Counted from the stretch's first letter, positions 8,588 to 16,776 are shown. The stretch is 64,000 nucleotides of DNA from Falsihalocynthiibacter sp042445055 (GCF_042445055.1 NZ_CP170339.1:1302001-1366000), one strand, 5' to 3'. Made by a program: numbers and translations. The notes: a model not told the origin generated them from the letters alone.

Positions 8588-9601
8588 ATGACAGCTTCAC
8601 TGCGCGATCGGAGCCTTAAACTTGTTCAAGAGCTTGGGCTTGGAGAGCAAGCGGACGTGGGAGAGGTCGTCCCGCTCACTGGGGGGGTGGCATCGGATAT
8701 CGCCTCGGTTGAGGTGAATGGACGCAAAATCTGTGTGAAGTTCGCGCTTCCTAAGTTGAAAGTGGCCGCGGAGTGGAATGCACCGGTGCATAGGAATGCT
8801 GCGGAGTATGCGTGGCTTGAGGTTGCGGCGCAGATCCTTTCTGATCATGCCGTCGAGCTTTATGGTCGCTCAGAGAGTTTGCACGGCTTCGCGATGGAAT
8901 TTGTGGCGGGCGGTGATGTCTATCTGTGGAAGGCGGCCATGCTACGAGGCGACCCGCCGCAGGGAGAGGCCGCCTTGGTGGGCGATATGCTAGGGCGCAT
9001 TCATAAGGGATCGGCAGAAAAGGGGTTTGATGTTTCGCCGTTTCAGAACCGCGATGATTTCTATGCCCTGCGCATTGAGCCATATCTTATTTATGCAGCG
9101 ACCCAGAATCCAGAAGTTGCCACTGAGCTTACGGCACTAGCGGGTATGCTTTATGCAGGGCAGAACGTATTGGTTCACGGCGATGTAAGCCCCAAGAATA
9201 TCCTGCTGCGCGCGGGGGCACCCATCATTCTCGATGCTGAATGTGCCACGATGGGGGACGCGAGCTTTGATCCAGCGTTTTGCCTCAATCATCTGGTGCT
9301 AAAGGCTGTTCACCTCAAGGAGTTGCGGAGCGATCTGCTGCCAGAGGTCGGCGCATTTTGGCGCGCTTACTCCGCGCACGTTGATTGGGAAGATGCTACG
9401 GAATTAGAACGCCGGCTGTGTCGCCTCTTGCCAGCTCTGATGCTTGGTCGGGTCGATGGCAAATCGCCGGTAGAGTACCTAAGCAATGTCGAACAAAACA
9501 ATGTTCGAGAGATTGCCATCAGTATGCTTCAGACACCTACTGCGACGCTCACAGAATTTGTTGAAAAACTTGCCCGTAAACTAAAGGAATTAGACGCGTG
9601 A
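8588..9601 (+). CDS. Aminoglycoside phosphotransferase-fold small-molecule kinase
   Basis: Kinase-like protein of 337 aa in the APH/choline kinase/methylthioribose kinase fold. Visible: glycine-rich LTGGVASDIASVE near residues 30-42, ATP-anchoring K51 in ICVKFA, the catalytic loop LVHGDVSPKNIL with H197, D199 and N204, and metal-binding D216 in IILDAECATMG. All catalytic positions are intact. Its TGA overlaps the GTG start of the enolase-like gene, so the two are coupled. Antibiotic resistance is unlikely given the catabolic operon; phosphorylation of the imported substrate or an intermediate is inferred. The true substrate is unknown. Confidence 0.8.
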   Translation: MTASLRDRSLKLVQELGLGEQADVGEVVPLTGGVASDIASVEVNGRKICVKFALPKLKVAAEWNAPVHRNAAEYAWLEVAAQILSDHAVELYGRSESLHGFAMEFVAGGDVYLWKAAMLRGDPPQGEAALVGDMLGRIHKGSAEKGFDVSPFQNRDDFYALRIEPYLIYAATQNPEVATELTALAGMLYAGQNVLVHGDVSPKNILLRAGAPIILDAECATMGDASFDPAFCLNHLVLKAVHLKELRSDLLPEVGAFWRAYSAHVDWEDATELERRLCRLLPALMLGRVDGKSPVEYLSNVEQNNVREIAISMLQTPTATLTEFVEKLARKLKELDA

Positions 9602-10890
9602 CAGCTATCAAATCAATCAACGGTCGTCGAGTTTGGGACTCAAGAGGGAACCCAACCGTAGAGGTGGACGTTGTGCTGGAGAATGGCGTGCGTGGCCGTG
9701 CGATCGCCCCCGCAGGAGCGTCGCGCGGAACACGAGAAGCGATCGACATGCGCGATGGTGGCGCCAAGCTGCGCGGTATGGATGTGTCACGTGCGCTTGC
9801 GAATATAGCGAAGTTGAACGCGACTCTTGGGGGAATGGACGCCACAGATCAGGAGGCCGCAGATTCAGCGATTCTTGCGCTTGATGGCTCGGCGTTAAAA
9901 GAGAACCTTGGCGGAAACGCGACTGTTGCGACCTCGCTTGCGATCCTGCATGCGGCGGCGGCAGATGCCGGAGTGCCATTATGGCGTCACGTCGCGGATC
10001 ATTATGGCACAGAGCCGTCGTTGCCTTTGCCCGAGATCCAAATATTCGGTGGCGGGGCCCATGCGGGGCGACGTGTAGATGTGCAGGATTTCATGATCAT
10101 GGTCCCCGGTGCAAATAGCTTTGATGAGGTGATGGAGATCACTAACGAAGTATATTTCGCCGCTGGCGACATAATGAAATCGCGTGGAAAACTGGCGGGC
10201 GTCGCGGATGAGGGTGGCTGGTGGCCGATGTTTGACAGCAACGAAGAAGCTCTCGAAACTCTCGTGCAAGCGATTGAAAAAGCAGGCGAGAAACCCGGCG
10301 AGCGGGTGGTTATCTCGTTGGATATCGCGGCGTCCGAATTTGGCAAAAACGGCGAGTATCGGCTGGCGCTGGAGGATCGGGTGCTCGATAGCTCTGCGTT
10401 GATTGATATGCTGGGTGGGTGGCTCAAGAGTTATCCGATTGCTTCGATTGAAGACCCATTGGGCGAAGATGATACCGAAGGAATGCAGGAATTTACGCGG
10501 CGCTTTGGCCAAAAGGTTCAGATTATTGGCGACGACTATTTAGTAACCAACGCACGCCTTGTTAAGGATGCGGTTGCCGCAAATGCCTGTAACGCCGTGC
10601 TGATTAAGGTTAACCAAGCTGGTACGGTATCCGAGTCAATCGAGACGTTCAAAGCTGCACGAAAAGCAGGTTGGGGGGCGATTGTCTCGGCACGATCAGG
10701 CGAGACCGAAGATGTTTCGATTAGCCATCTCGCGACGGGGCTTGGCGGTGGTCAGCTTAAGGTCGGATCTTTTACCCGTTCCGAGCGGATGGTGAAGTGG
10801 AATGAGTGTTTGCGTATCCAAGATGAGCTAGGGACGGGTGCTTTCGTTTCGGGAGCTCCGCTCGCAAACACGTGGTGGGCGCGGCAATAG
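9598..10890 (+). CDS. Enolase paralogue with altered active site
   Basis: Full-length enolase homologue (430 aa) that is probably not glycolytic enolase. Retained: metal ligands D242 (SLDIAASEF), E285 (IEDP) and D312 (GDD), general base K337 (LIKVNQAGT), K388 (LKVGS), E205 (ADEGGWWP) and H155 (GGAHAG). Changed: the phosphate-side histidine (H373 in yeast numbering) is A365 in IVSARSGETED, the glutamate equivalent to E168 is D164 (VQDFMI), and the mobile loop reads AGASRGTRE instead of SGASTGSRE. The fold and chemistry suggest dehydration of a phosphorylated hydroxy acid other than 2-phosphoglycerate. GTG start at 9598 overlaps the kinase stop, with AAGGA 9 bp upstream. Substrate unknown. Confidence 0.78.
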   Translation: MTAIKSINGRRVWDSRGNPTVEVDVVLENGVRGRAIAPAGASRGTREAIDMRDGGAKLRGMDVSRALANIAKLNATLGGMDATDQEAADSAILALDGSALKENLGGNATVATSLAILHAAAADAGVPLWRHVADHYGTEPSLPLPEIQIFGGGAHAGRRVDVQDFMIMVPGANSFDEVMEITNEVYFAAGDIMKSRGKLAGVADEGGWWPMFDSNEEALETLVQAIEKAGEKPGERVVISLDIAASEFGKNGEYRLALEDRVLDSSALIDMLGGWLKSYPIASIEDPLGEDDTEGMQEFTRRFGQKVQIIGDDYLVTNARLVKDAVAANACNAVLIKVNQAGTVSESIETFKAARKAGWGAIVSARSGETEDVSISHLATGLGGGQLKVGSFTRSERMVKWNECLRIQDELGTGAFVSGAPLANTWWARQ

Positions 10891-10977
10891 AAAATAGATA
10901 CTGCTGGATTGCTTGGCGTCGTTTGGATGCACCAGGCTTTGAAGGCTGAAATTTCGTTTTAGATTTAAGGATAAACC

Positions 10978-11730
10978 ATGACAAAACCTCATCCACGCTC
11001 GCTTGTTGGAAAAACGGCTGTTGTCACGGCGGCAGGGCAAGGAATTGGACGTGCAGTCGCAGAGCGTTTGCGTGACGATGGCGCGGAAGTTTTTGCCAGC
11101 GATTTGAACGCAGACCTGCTGAGTGATCTAGATGGCGTAGACAAGCGAGGGCTTGATGCAACCGATGGCGATGCGGTGGCCGCGTACTTCGAGGCGTTCG
11201 AGCGGATCGATATTCTGGTGCATGGGGTAGGCTATGTTCATCAAGGAACGATCGAGGATTGCAGTCCAGAAGATTGGCGCCGTTCTTTCGACATCACGAT
11301 GGATAGCGCGTACTATGTCCTCAAGGCGGCGATCCCGCATATGAAGGGAAGCGGCGGTAGCATCATGACGATTGCCTCTGTGGCAAGTTCGATCAAGGGC
11401 TACCCGAAACGTGCAGCCTATGGCGCGGCCAAAGGAGGCGTTATCGGACTGACCAAGGCAATGGCTGCGGATTACTTGCCGTTCAAGGTTCGTTGCAATG
11501 CCGTCTGCCCCGGAACCGTCGATAGCCCAAGTTTGCGCGGTCGTATGGCCGAGTTGTCAGAGCAACTCGGGAGTCTTGAGGCTGCTGAGAAATACTTCTT
11601 AGATCGTCAGCCATCTGGTCGGCTCGGGATACCTGAGGATATCGCAGCTATCTGCTCTTTCCTTGCCTCAGATGATGCTTCGTTCATTACGGGGCAGTGC
11701 GTTCAGGTCGATGGCGGCATCACGATCTAA
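10978..11730 (+). CDS. SDR oxidoreductase, 2-keto-3-deoxy-sugar-acid dehydrogenase / BDH2-like
   Basis: Classical short-chain dehydrogenase of 250 aa. Visible: cofactor motif TAAGQGIG (residues 18-24), acidic D42 after the second strand suggesting NAD rather than NADP, and the catalytic S134, Y148 and K152 set. The segments VGYVHQGTIEDC, SVASSIKG and RCNAVCPGTVDSPSL closely resemble BDH2/DHRS6 and bacterial 2-keto-3-deoxy-L-fuconate dehydrogenase, so oxidation of a 2-keto-3-deoxy acid is a fair guess. AAGGA precedes ATG 10978. It is the third gene after the kinase and enolase-like genes and ends at a hairpin shared with the convergent TRAP operon. Confidence 0.82.
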   Translation: MTKPHPRSLVGKTAVVTAAGQGIGRAVAERLRDDGAEVFASDLNADLLSDLDGVDKRGLDATDGDAVAAYFEAFERIDILVHGVGYVHQGTIEDCSPEDWRRSFDITMDSAYYVLKAAIPHMKGSGGSIMTIASVASSIKGYPKRAAYGAAKGGVIGLTKAMAADYLPFKVRCNAVCPGTVDSPSLRGRMAELSEQLGSLEAAEKYFLDRQPSGRLGIPEDIAAICSFLASDDASFITGQCVQVDGGITI

Positions 11731-11731
11731 T

Positions 11732-11765
11732 AAAAAACTCGGCGAGCATTTCACAGCTCGCCGAG
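11732..11765 (-). terminator. Intrinsic terminator of the TRAP operon (possibly bidirectional)
   Basis: A perfect 10-bp stem (CTCGGCGAGC / GCTCGCCGAG, 11738-11747 and 11756-11765) with an 8-nt loop. On the minus strand it is followed by a run of six T, so it best terminates dctPQM. It also lies 7 bp past the SDR stop on the plus strand. Confidence 0.8.
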
Positions 11766-11816
11766 GTTCTAGCGTTAGGTCAGGTGGCTTACTTGTTGGC
11801 CCACGGAGCTCGCCGC

Positions 11817-13100
11817 CTAACGGAACGCATAGACAAGTGACATGGAGATCGCAGGAACATAAGTCACGAGCGCCAAGGCGATAAGCGCCATGATATAGAG
11901 CGGCGCCATTGCCCGCGCGATCTTGAGAACGCCCACTCCCGAAATTCTTGATGCCACATAGAGTGTCGCGCCAACTGGTGGTGTGAACAGACCGATCGCA
12001 ACGTTACACGTCAGGATCACGCCCAAATGGACAGGATCAACGCCAAAGGATTGCGCGGTCGGCAGGAAGAGCGGCGCAGTCAGAAGGATCGCAGGTACCG
12101 GGTCCAGAACAAGGCCAAGGACCAGCATCACGATATTCACGAGCAACAGGAATACCCATGGGCTGGACGATAGCTCCTGCACGAAGGACACCAATATCTG
12201 CGGCATTTGCTCAAGCGTAATCAGCCAGCCAAGAACGGACGTCGCGCCGATGACCACCATGACAACCGCCGAAGTTACGAAGGCGTCGATCATAAGGCTC
12301 GGGAGGCCGCTGATCTTGAAATCACGATAGATGAACATCGTAACAAACAGACCATAAACTACGGCGAGCGCTGCAGCCTCGGTCGGTGTGACAAAGCCAG
12401 AGAAAATACCGCCGAGGATCAAGACTGGCATGAATAGCGCGGGAAGGGTGCCGATAAAGGACTTCCAGAGGGGCCCCCAGCCGACATAATGGCCGCCCGC
12501 ATCACACCCCGAAGACTTGCCGACACGATAGCAAACAACCATGAAAAACAGACCGAACATTAGGCCCGGAACCGTGCCCGCAAGGAATAGCTCGGCTACT
12601 GAAACGTTGCCGACAAAACCGTAGATCAGCATCGGAATAGAAGGTGGAATGATGATCCCGATTGTACCCGCCGCCGCAACAAGGCCCGCCGCAAATGCGC
12701 GCGTATAACCTTGGCGCGCCATATTGCGGATCATAACGGTGCCAATTGCAGCACTATCTGCAATCGCAGAGCCAGAGATGCCGCCAAAAATCATCGACGC
12801 GCCCACAACGACCATCCCGAGACCGCCGGGCATAAACCCAAGAAGTGCTCGCGAGAATTCGATGATCCGCTGGCCAACGCCCCCGCGGCTCATCAATTCG
12901 CCCGCGACAATAAACAGCGGAATAGCGAGGAAGTGGTTAGGCTCCACCCCGCCGATAAAGTTCAGATAGAGCGCCTGAAGTGGGTAGCCGAGGTCAAACA
13001 CGAAGATCGGAAGAACCGATGTAATCAGGATCGCCCAAACCAACGGTACGCCAAGAAAAATCGTAAGCAGAAAAACCGCAACAACAAATAGCAAAATCAT
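11817..13100 (-). CDS. dctM: TRAP transporter large permease (DctM family)
   Basis: Large membrane subunit of a tripartite ATP-independent periplasmic transporter, 427 aa, about 12 hydrophobic helices. Visible family segments include LLFVVAVFLLTIFLGVPLVWA at the N-terminus, GVGQRIIEFSRALLGFMPGG, SGSAIADSAAIGTVMI and IPPSIPMLIYGFVG. Its ATG overlaps the dctQ stop (ATGA at 13097-13100). It couples sodium entry to uptake of a carboxylate captured by the DctP protein. The substrate is not given by the sequence; the neighbouring kinase-enolase-SDR genes suggest a hydroxy or sugar acid. Confidence 0.93.
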   Translation of the reverse strand: MILLFVVAVFLLTIFLGVPLVWAILITSVLPIFVFDLGYPLQALYLNFIGGVEPNHFLAIPLFIVAGELMSRGGVGQRIIEFSRALLGFMPGGLGMVVVGASMIFGGISGSAIADSAAIGTVMIRNMARQGYTRAFAAGLVAAAGTIGIIIPPSIPMLIYGFVGNVSVAELFLAGTVPGLMFGLFFMVVCYRVGKSSGCDAGGHYVGWGPLWKSFIGTLPALFMPVLILGGIFSGFVTPTEAAALAVVYGLFVTMFIYRDFKISGLPSLMIDAFVTSAVVMVVIGATSVLGWLITLEQMPQILVSFVQELSSSPWVFLLLVNIVMLVLGLVLDPVPAILLTAPLFLPTAQSFGVDPVHLGVILTCNVAIGLFTPPVGATLYVASRISGVGVLKIARAMAPLYIMALIALALVTYVPAISMSLVYAFR

Positions 13101-13609
13101 AACGGAGTCTCTTCGCTTGAGTGTGCACGTCCCGTTGCAATCAACAGGCTGTTATAAAGGTGAAAAATCAGAGAGAGGAGTATCCCGACCGGCATCGACG
13201 CATAGAGCAAACCAACAGGCCAGTAGAGAACCGTTGTGCGTTGCGCCCATGTGTGCTCGGCAATGCTCCAGCCAGTCCAGATCAGAGTGAGCATAAGCAC
13301 AGCGACCGCGATATTGATGATGAGTGTCAGAACGTCCTGCGTTTTTTGCCCCATCAGCGCCTCGGTTACCTCGGTGACGCGCATGTGGGCGCCGCGCGCA
13401 ACTGCTGCTGCGCAGCCAAGGAATGTCGTCCAAAGAAGGAGAAAGGCGGTCACCTCGAGCGACCATGCAAGGTCAAATCCAGCGCCGCCGCGGAGTGCGG
13501 CATTCCCGAAAACAAGCACGAGAATTGCTATGCCTCCTACCGCTAAACTTATGTCGATCAAACGCGAGAGCCAGCGCAACGCCGGCGGGTAGAAGGGTCG
13601 ATAGTCCAT
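13097..13609 (-). CDS. dctQ: TRAP transporter small permease (DctQ family)
   Basis: Small membrane subunit of the TRAP transporter, 170 aa with four hydrophobic helices, the family norm. Visible: SLAVGGIAILVLVFGNAALR in helix 1, AWSLEVTAFLLLWTTFLGCAAAVARGAHMRV in helix 2 and following loop, the most conserved part of DctQ. Start is ATG 13609. Overlaps dctM by 4 bp and is separated from dctP by 92 bp containing a stable hairpin. Confidence 0.9.
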   Translation of the reverse strand: MDYRPFYPPALRWLSRLIDISLAVGGIAILVLVFGNAALRGGAGFDLAWSLEVTAFLLLWTTFLGCAAAVARGAHMRVTEVTEALMGQKTQDVLTLIINIAVAVLMLTLIWTGWSIAEHTWAQRTTVLYWPVGLLYASMPVGILLSLIFHLYNSLLIATGRAHSSEETPL

Positions 13610-13669
13610 GGTAATCTCTTAAACTTGGCCCGCAAGCGGCATGACTGGCCTCTCTAGGCGGGTTCATGT

Positions 13670-13694
13670 GCCCCGAGCGCATAACGCTCGGGGC
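13670..13694 (-). promoter_or_regulatory. Intercistronic hairpin between dctP and dctQ
   Basis: A perfect 10-bp stem (GCCCCGAGCG / CGCTCGGGGC) with a 5-nt loop lies 7 bp after the dctP stop. There is no T run on the minus strand, so it looks like an mRNA-stabilising or partial-termination hairpin that lets the binding protein be made in excess of the permeases. Confidence 0.65.
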
Positions 13695-13701
13695 GGTGTA
13701 G

Positions 13702-14709
13702 TTAGTTGATTGGCATTGCTGTGCGGATATTCTCTGCATCGGCGAGGAGTTTGTCGACTTCTTCGCCGTAAACACCGCGGGCCTTATCATAAACCGAAGC
13801 AACCGCATCGCGGAATGGGCCGATTTCAGGAACGCTTACCGTTGCGCCAGCGGCTTCCATCGCTTCAAGTTGCGAGTTTACGGAACTCTTCACGAGATCG
13901 CGGCTGAATGCTGCGGATTCTGCTGCTGCTTTAGAGATCGCTTCTTTGTCTGCATCCGAGAAGCCCTGCCAAGTTTTCTCCGCAACTGTGAGGGGTAGCG
14001 GGCTGTAGACGTGGCGCGTCAGCGTGATGAATGGAGCAACCTCATAGAAGCGAAGAGAATTGATTGTGTCGACGGGGTTTTCTTGACCGTTTACAGTACC
14101 TTGCTGGATCGCGAGGTAGACGTCTGTGATCGGCATAACAACTGTCTGGAACCCGATTGCTTCCATGGTCCAGCGGATCATGTCGTTGGGATATACCCGC
14201 ATTTTCTTGCCCTCGGCATCGGCGGGAGAGTTTAGCTCCATCGACGTCGTAAAGCTGCGGAAACCTGCTTCCCAAGTAGACAGAACGCGGAAGCCTTTTT
14301 CAGGGAGCTTGTCGAACTCGCCCTGAAGCCATTCCGATTTGTCATAAAGCTCCCAACCTTGCTCAAAGCTGTCCACAAGGAACGGCATTGCAGTCAAGTT
14401 AAGAGAGGGGAGGTGCGTCGCATAGGAGCCCGTCGCGGACACAGTGAAATCAACGCCGCCAAGCTGAAGTTGCTCAATCGCTTTTGGGTCATTCGCGAGC
14501 TGTCCAGCGGGGTAAACGCGTACGCTATAACGGCCCTCTGTGTACTCAGCGACTTTCTCTGCGAAAAGGTTGGCCGCCTGATCGCGCGAACCGCCGGGGT
14601 TGTCGGTGTGGCTGAAACGGAGAACTGTCTCGGCCATCGCGGATGTTCCGCTGACCGTGAGCGCAAGCGCGGCTACCGTCAACGATTTCAAAATATTTCT
14701 TCGTTCCAT
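13702..14709 (-). CDS. dctP: TRAP transporter solute-binding protein (DctP family)
   Basis: Periplasmic binding protein of 335 aa, first gene of the TRAP operon. A signal peptide is clear (ERRNILKSL, hydrophobic core, cleavage after SAMA). Start is ATG 14709: the upstream TTG at 14721 contains the GGGAGG ribosome site and cannot be the start. Visible DctP features: VLRFSHTDNPGGSRDQAANLFA near the mature N-terminus, the KKMRVYPNDM region with the carboxylate-binding arginine, and VNGQENPVDTINSLRFYEV. The substrate is probably a carboxylate. Transcription starts in the 265-bp gap that also serves the divergent gntR gene. Confidence 0.93.
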   Translation of the reverse strand: MERRNILKSLTVAALALTVSGTSAMAETVLRFSHTDNPGGSRDQAANLFAEKVAEYTEGRYSVRVYPAGQLANDPKAIEQLQLGGVDFTVSATGSYATHLPSLNLTAMPFLVDSFEQGWELYDKSEWLQGEFDKLPEKGFRVLSTWEAGFRSFTTSMELNSPADAEGKKMRVYPNDMIRWTMEAIGFQTVVMPITDVYLAIQQGTVNGQENPVDTINSLRFYEVAPFITLTRHVYSPLPLTVAEKTWQGFSDADKEAISKAAAESAAFSRDLVKSSVNSQLEAMEAAGATVSVPEIGPFRDAVASVYDKARGVYGEEVDKLLADAENIRTAMPIN

Positions 14710-14757
14710 TGTACCTCCCAATAGTCTTTACCGCCGTAAAATACGACGTCACACAAT

Positions 14758-14787
14758 TTACGTATACATTAAAAAATTACCTGTCAA
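14758..14787 (-). promoter_or_regulatory. Predicted dctP promoter with overlapping GTATAC operator-like repeat
   Basis: On the minus strand TTGACA (14787-14782) is followed after 15 bp by TATACG (14766-14761). Bases 14758-14773 form an imperfect palindrome around GTATAC (12 of 16 positions symmetric), the length expected of a FadR/FCD-type GntR operator. A related GTATGGATAC lies at 14874-14883. The divergent gntR gene is the natural candidate to bind. The 15-bp spacing is short, so the exact -10 is uncertain. Confidence 0.45.
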
Positions 14788-14974
14788 CAAAATTGAATTG
14801 GACATAATGGGATTTCTTTTCTAAAATCGTACCCATTAAAGTGCGTCGCTTATTCCTAAAATATATTGATATTGTATGGATACTTAGCCGCACTGTCATA
14901 TTGTGGCCTTCGCGGTTTTTCCGCTAGAGTTCTAACAACGGGGCCAAGGCCCGATGATAAAGTGGAGTACATAG

Positions 14975-15652
14975 ATGGTCGGAGCCCAGAGCAAGCCAAG
15001 ATCCAATGCCCTAAGAGCCGTTGATAAACTCCGCGAGATGATCCTCTCGGGGGAGCTTGCTTCAGGAACGGACCATTTGGAAAGTGAACTTGCGGAGCGC
15101 TTGAACCTTTCTCGGACCCCAGTAAGAGAGGCGGCCTTGATGCTGGAGGCGCAAGGGCTTCTTGAGGTGCGCCCACGTAAAGGTGTGCGTATCTTGTCGC
15201 TTTCGGTTTCGGACATGCGCGAGATTTACGACGTCCTCACAGAGCTTGAGAGTCTCGCGGCGCGCAATGCTGCCGAGGCAAATTATTCGGCGAATGAGCT
15301 GTCCGGATTGCTGCGCGCGATTGAGGATATGGATGATGCACTTAAGGCCGAAGACCGCGAGAAATGGAGCGACGCAGACGAGCGCTTCCATCAGGAGCTT
15401 CTACGCTTGGGAGGCAATAGTCGCGTGACGTCTATTGTGTCGATGATGGGGGATCAAATCCATCGCGCACGCACGATGACGCTGCATATGCGTCCGCTTC
15501 CGACGAAATCCAACGAGGATCACCGCGAACTATACGATGCTATCAAGCGTGGGGATGCCGACGGCGCCGCAAAAATTCACCATGCGCACCGCAAGCACGC
15601 CGGTAATCTCTTGGTTGAATTGCTGAAGCGGATTCAGATCAGTCGGATTTAA
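14975..15652 (+). CDS. GntR-family regulator, FCD (FadR-type) subfamily
   Basis: Transcription factor of 225 aa. N-terminal winged helix: ALRAVDKLREMILSGEL, then the recognition helix in LAERLNLSRTPVREAALML, then an all-helical FCD ligand domain with metal-type residues in the ADERFHQELLRLGGNSRV and NEDHRELYDAIKRGD regions. ATG 14975 has GGAG 8 bp upstream. Divergent from dctP, it is the likely regulator of the TRAP operon, responding to a small carboxylate. Its 3' end overlaps the convergent aroQ gene by 14 bp. Confidence 0.9.
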   Translation: MVGAQSKPRSNALRAVDKLREMILSGELASGTDHLESELAERLNLSRTPVREAALMLEAQGLLEVRPRKGVRILSLSVSDMREIYDVLTELESLAARNAAEANYSANELSGLLRAIEDMDDALKAEDREKWSDADERFHQELLRLGGNSRVTSIVSMMGDQIHRARTMTLHMRPLPTKSNEDHRELYDAIKRGDADGAAKIHHAHRKHAGNLLVELLKRIQISRI

Positions 15653-16082
15653 GCAGCGTCGCCATACGCCGGACCGCAAGCTCATATCCTTCGACGCCGA
15701 AACCGGCGATCACTCCATCAGCCCTAAGCGAAACATACGAGTGATGCCGAAATGACTCGCGTTTGTGAACGTTGGAGATGTGGACCTCAAGCACGGGCCC
15801 CTCAAAGGTGTGCAGTGCGTCCAAGAGCGCAACCGAAGTATGTGTCAGCGCGGCTGGATTGATGATAATCCCCGCCGCGTTTTCCCGCGCTTCGTGAACC
15901 CAGTCGACGAGCTGTCCTTCGTAGTTGGATTGCTCGAGAGTTGTTTCAAAGCCGAACAGCGCGGCAAGGTCTGCACATTTGCGCGCCACATCCTGAAGTG
16001 TGTCGTACCCGTAGATTTCGGGCTGGCGTTGCCCGAGAAGGTTCAGGTTCGGGCCGTTCAGGATTGAAACGCGTTGTGTCAT
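15639..16082 (-). CDS. aroQ: Type II 3-dehydroquinate dehydratase
   Basis: 147-aa class II dehydroquinase, interconverting 3-dehydroquinate and 3-dehydroshikimate as a dodecamer. Visible: SILNGPNLNLLGQRQPEIYG with the catalytic tyrosine, the lid-loop arginine region, QSNYEGQLVDWVHEA, IINPAALTHTSVALLDAL and the EVHISNVHKRESFRHHS motif with the catalytic histidine. Start is ATG 16082 (AAAGG about 8 bp before it); the longer frame to 16139 lacks support. In many alphaproteobacteria aroQ sits beside accBC; here it stands between a TRAP/GntR module and putR, so it may be a catabolic copy. Same-strand neighbour putR ends 112 bp upstream. Confidence 0.93.
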   Translation of the reverse strand: MTQRVSILNGPNLNLLGQRQPEIYGYDTLQDVARKCADLAALFGFETTLEQSNYEGQLVDWVHEARENAAGIIINPAALTHTSVALLDALHTFEGPVLEVHISNVHKRESFRHHSYVSLRADGVIAGFGVEGYELAVRRMATLLKSD

Positions 16083-16194
16083 GTCGATGCCTTTGTTTTT
16101 GCGCCTCTCGGTTCTATGCTCGCGAAATGTATAAAACAAGTTGCGCGCAGGGCGGGGCGTTTCATTCTGGCGATGTGTGTCGAATTAATCGTCG

Positions 16195-16659
16195 CTACAG
16201 CGCGACCCAGCTTTGATCGATGATTGCTTCCATGGCGACAAAGCTTGTGGTCGAGCGCACATAGGGCAGATCAGAGATTTTATCGGCCATGATCTTGCGG
16301 AAATGCGCCATATCACGTGAGCGGATCTTGATTTGGTAATCAAACCCTCCGGCGGTCATGTAACACTCTTCAATCTCTGGAATGAGGCGAACAGCGGCAT
16401 TAAACGCTTCGAGGGCCTGTTGTCGTGTATCCGTCATTTTGACTTCGACATAGGTCACATGCGTCAGGCCAAGCTTGATCGGCGACAGGATCGCGCGGTA
16501 CCCTTTGATAAGGCCCATTTCCTCCATCTGCTTGATACGGAGTGCCACGGGTGTCTTGGAAAGGCCGACCTGCTGAGCAAGTTCGGTGATCGGGATGCGT
16601 GCGTTCGCAACCAATGCCTCAAGGATCTTTTTGTTGGTCGCGTCGAGCTTGTCTGTCAT
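16195..16659 (-). CDS. putR: Lrp/AsnC-family regulator PutR
   Basis: 154-aa feast/famine regulator. N-terminal helix-turn-helix: LDATNKKILEALVANARIPITELAQQVGLSKTPVALRIKQME; C-terminal RAM domain with ITAG-like YMTAGGFDYQIKIRSRD. Divergent from putA at a distance of 117 bp. In Rhodobacter and Agrobacterium an Lrp-type PutR in this position activates putA in response to proline, and I infer the same here. TGCCAGT occurs twice in the intergenic region (about 16667 and 16754) but I cannot assign it to PutR. Confidence 0.9.
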   Translation of the reverse strand: MTDKLDATNKKILEALVANARIPITELAQQVGLSKTPVALRIKQMEEMGLIKGYRAILSPIKLGLTHVTYVEVKMTDTRQQALEAFNAAVRLIPEIEECYMTAGGFDYQIKIRSRDMAHFRKIMADKISDLPYVRSTTSFVAMEAIIDQSWVAL

Positions 16660-16776
16660 TCTAATTTGCCAGTGTTTTTTGTTCTTATTCTCTAGTCATA
16701 TCTCACCATTTGGGCGCATTGTCTATTCTGATGTTGGTACACAAGGGAAAAATAGTGCCAGTTAAAGGAATCACCC

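Noticed and set aside
8588..9601. Antibiotic-resistance aminoglycoside phosphotransferase
   Set aside because: Only the fold matches; the gene is coupled to an enolase-like enzyme in a catabolic operon.
9598..10890. Housekeeping glycolytic enolase
   Set aside because: A365 replaces the conserved histidine and D164 the conserved glutamate, and it is embedded in a LacI-controlled catabolic operon.
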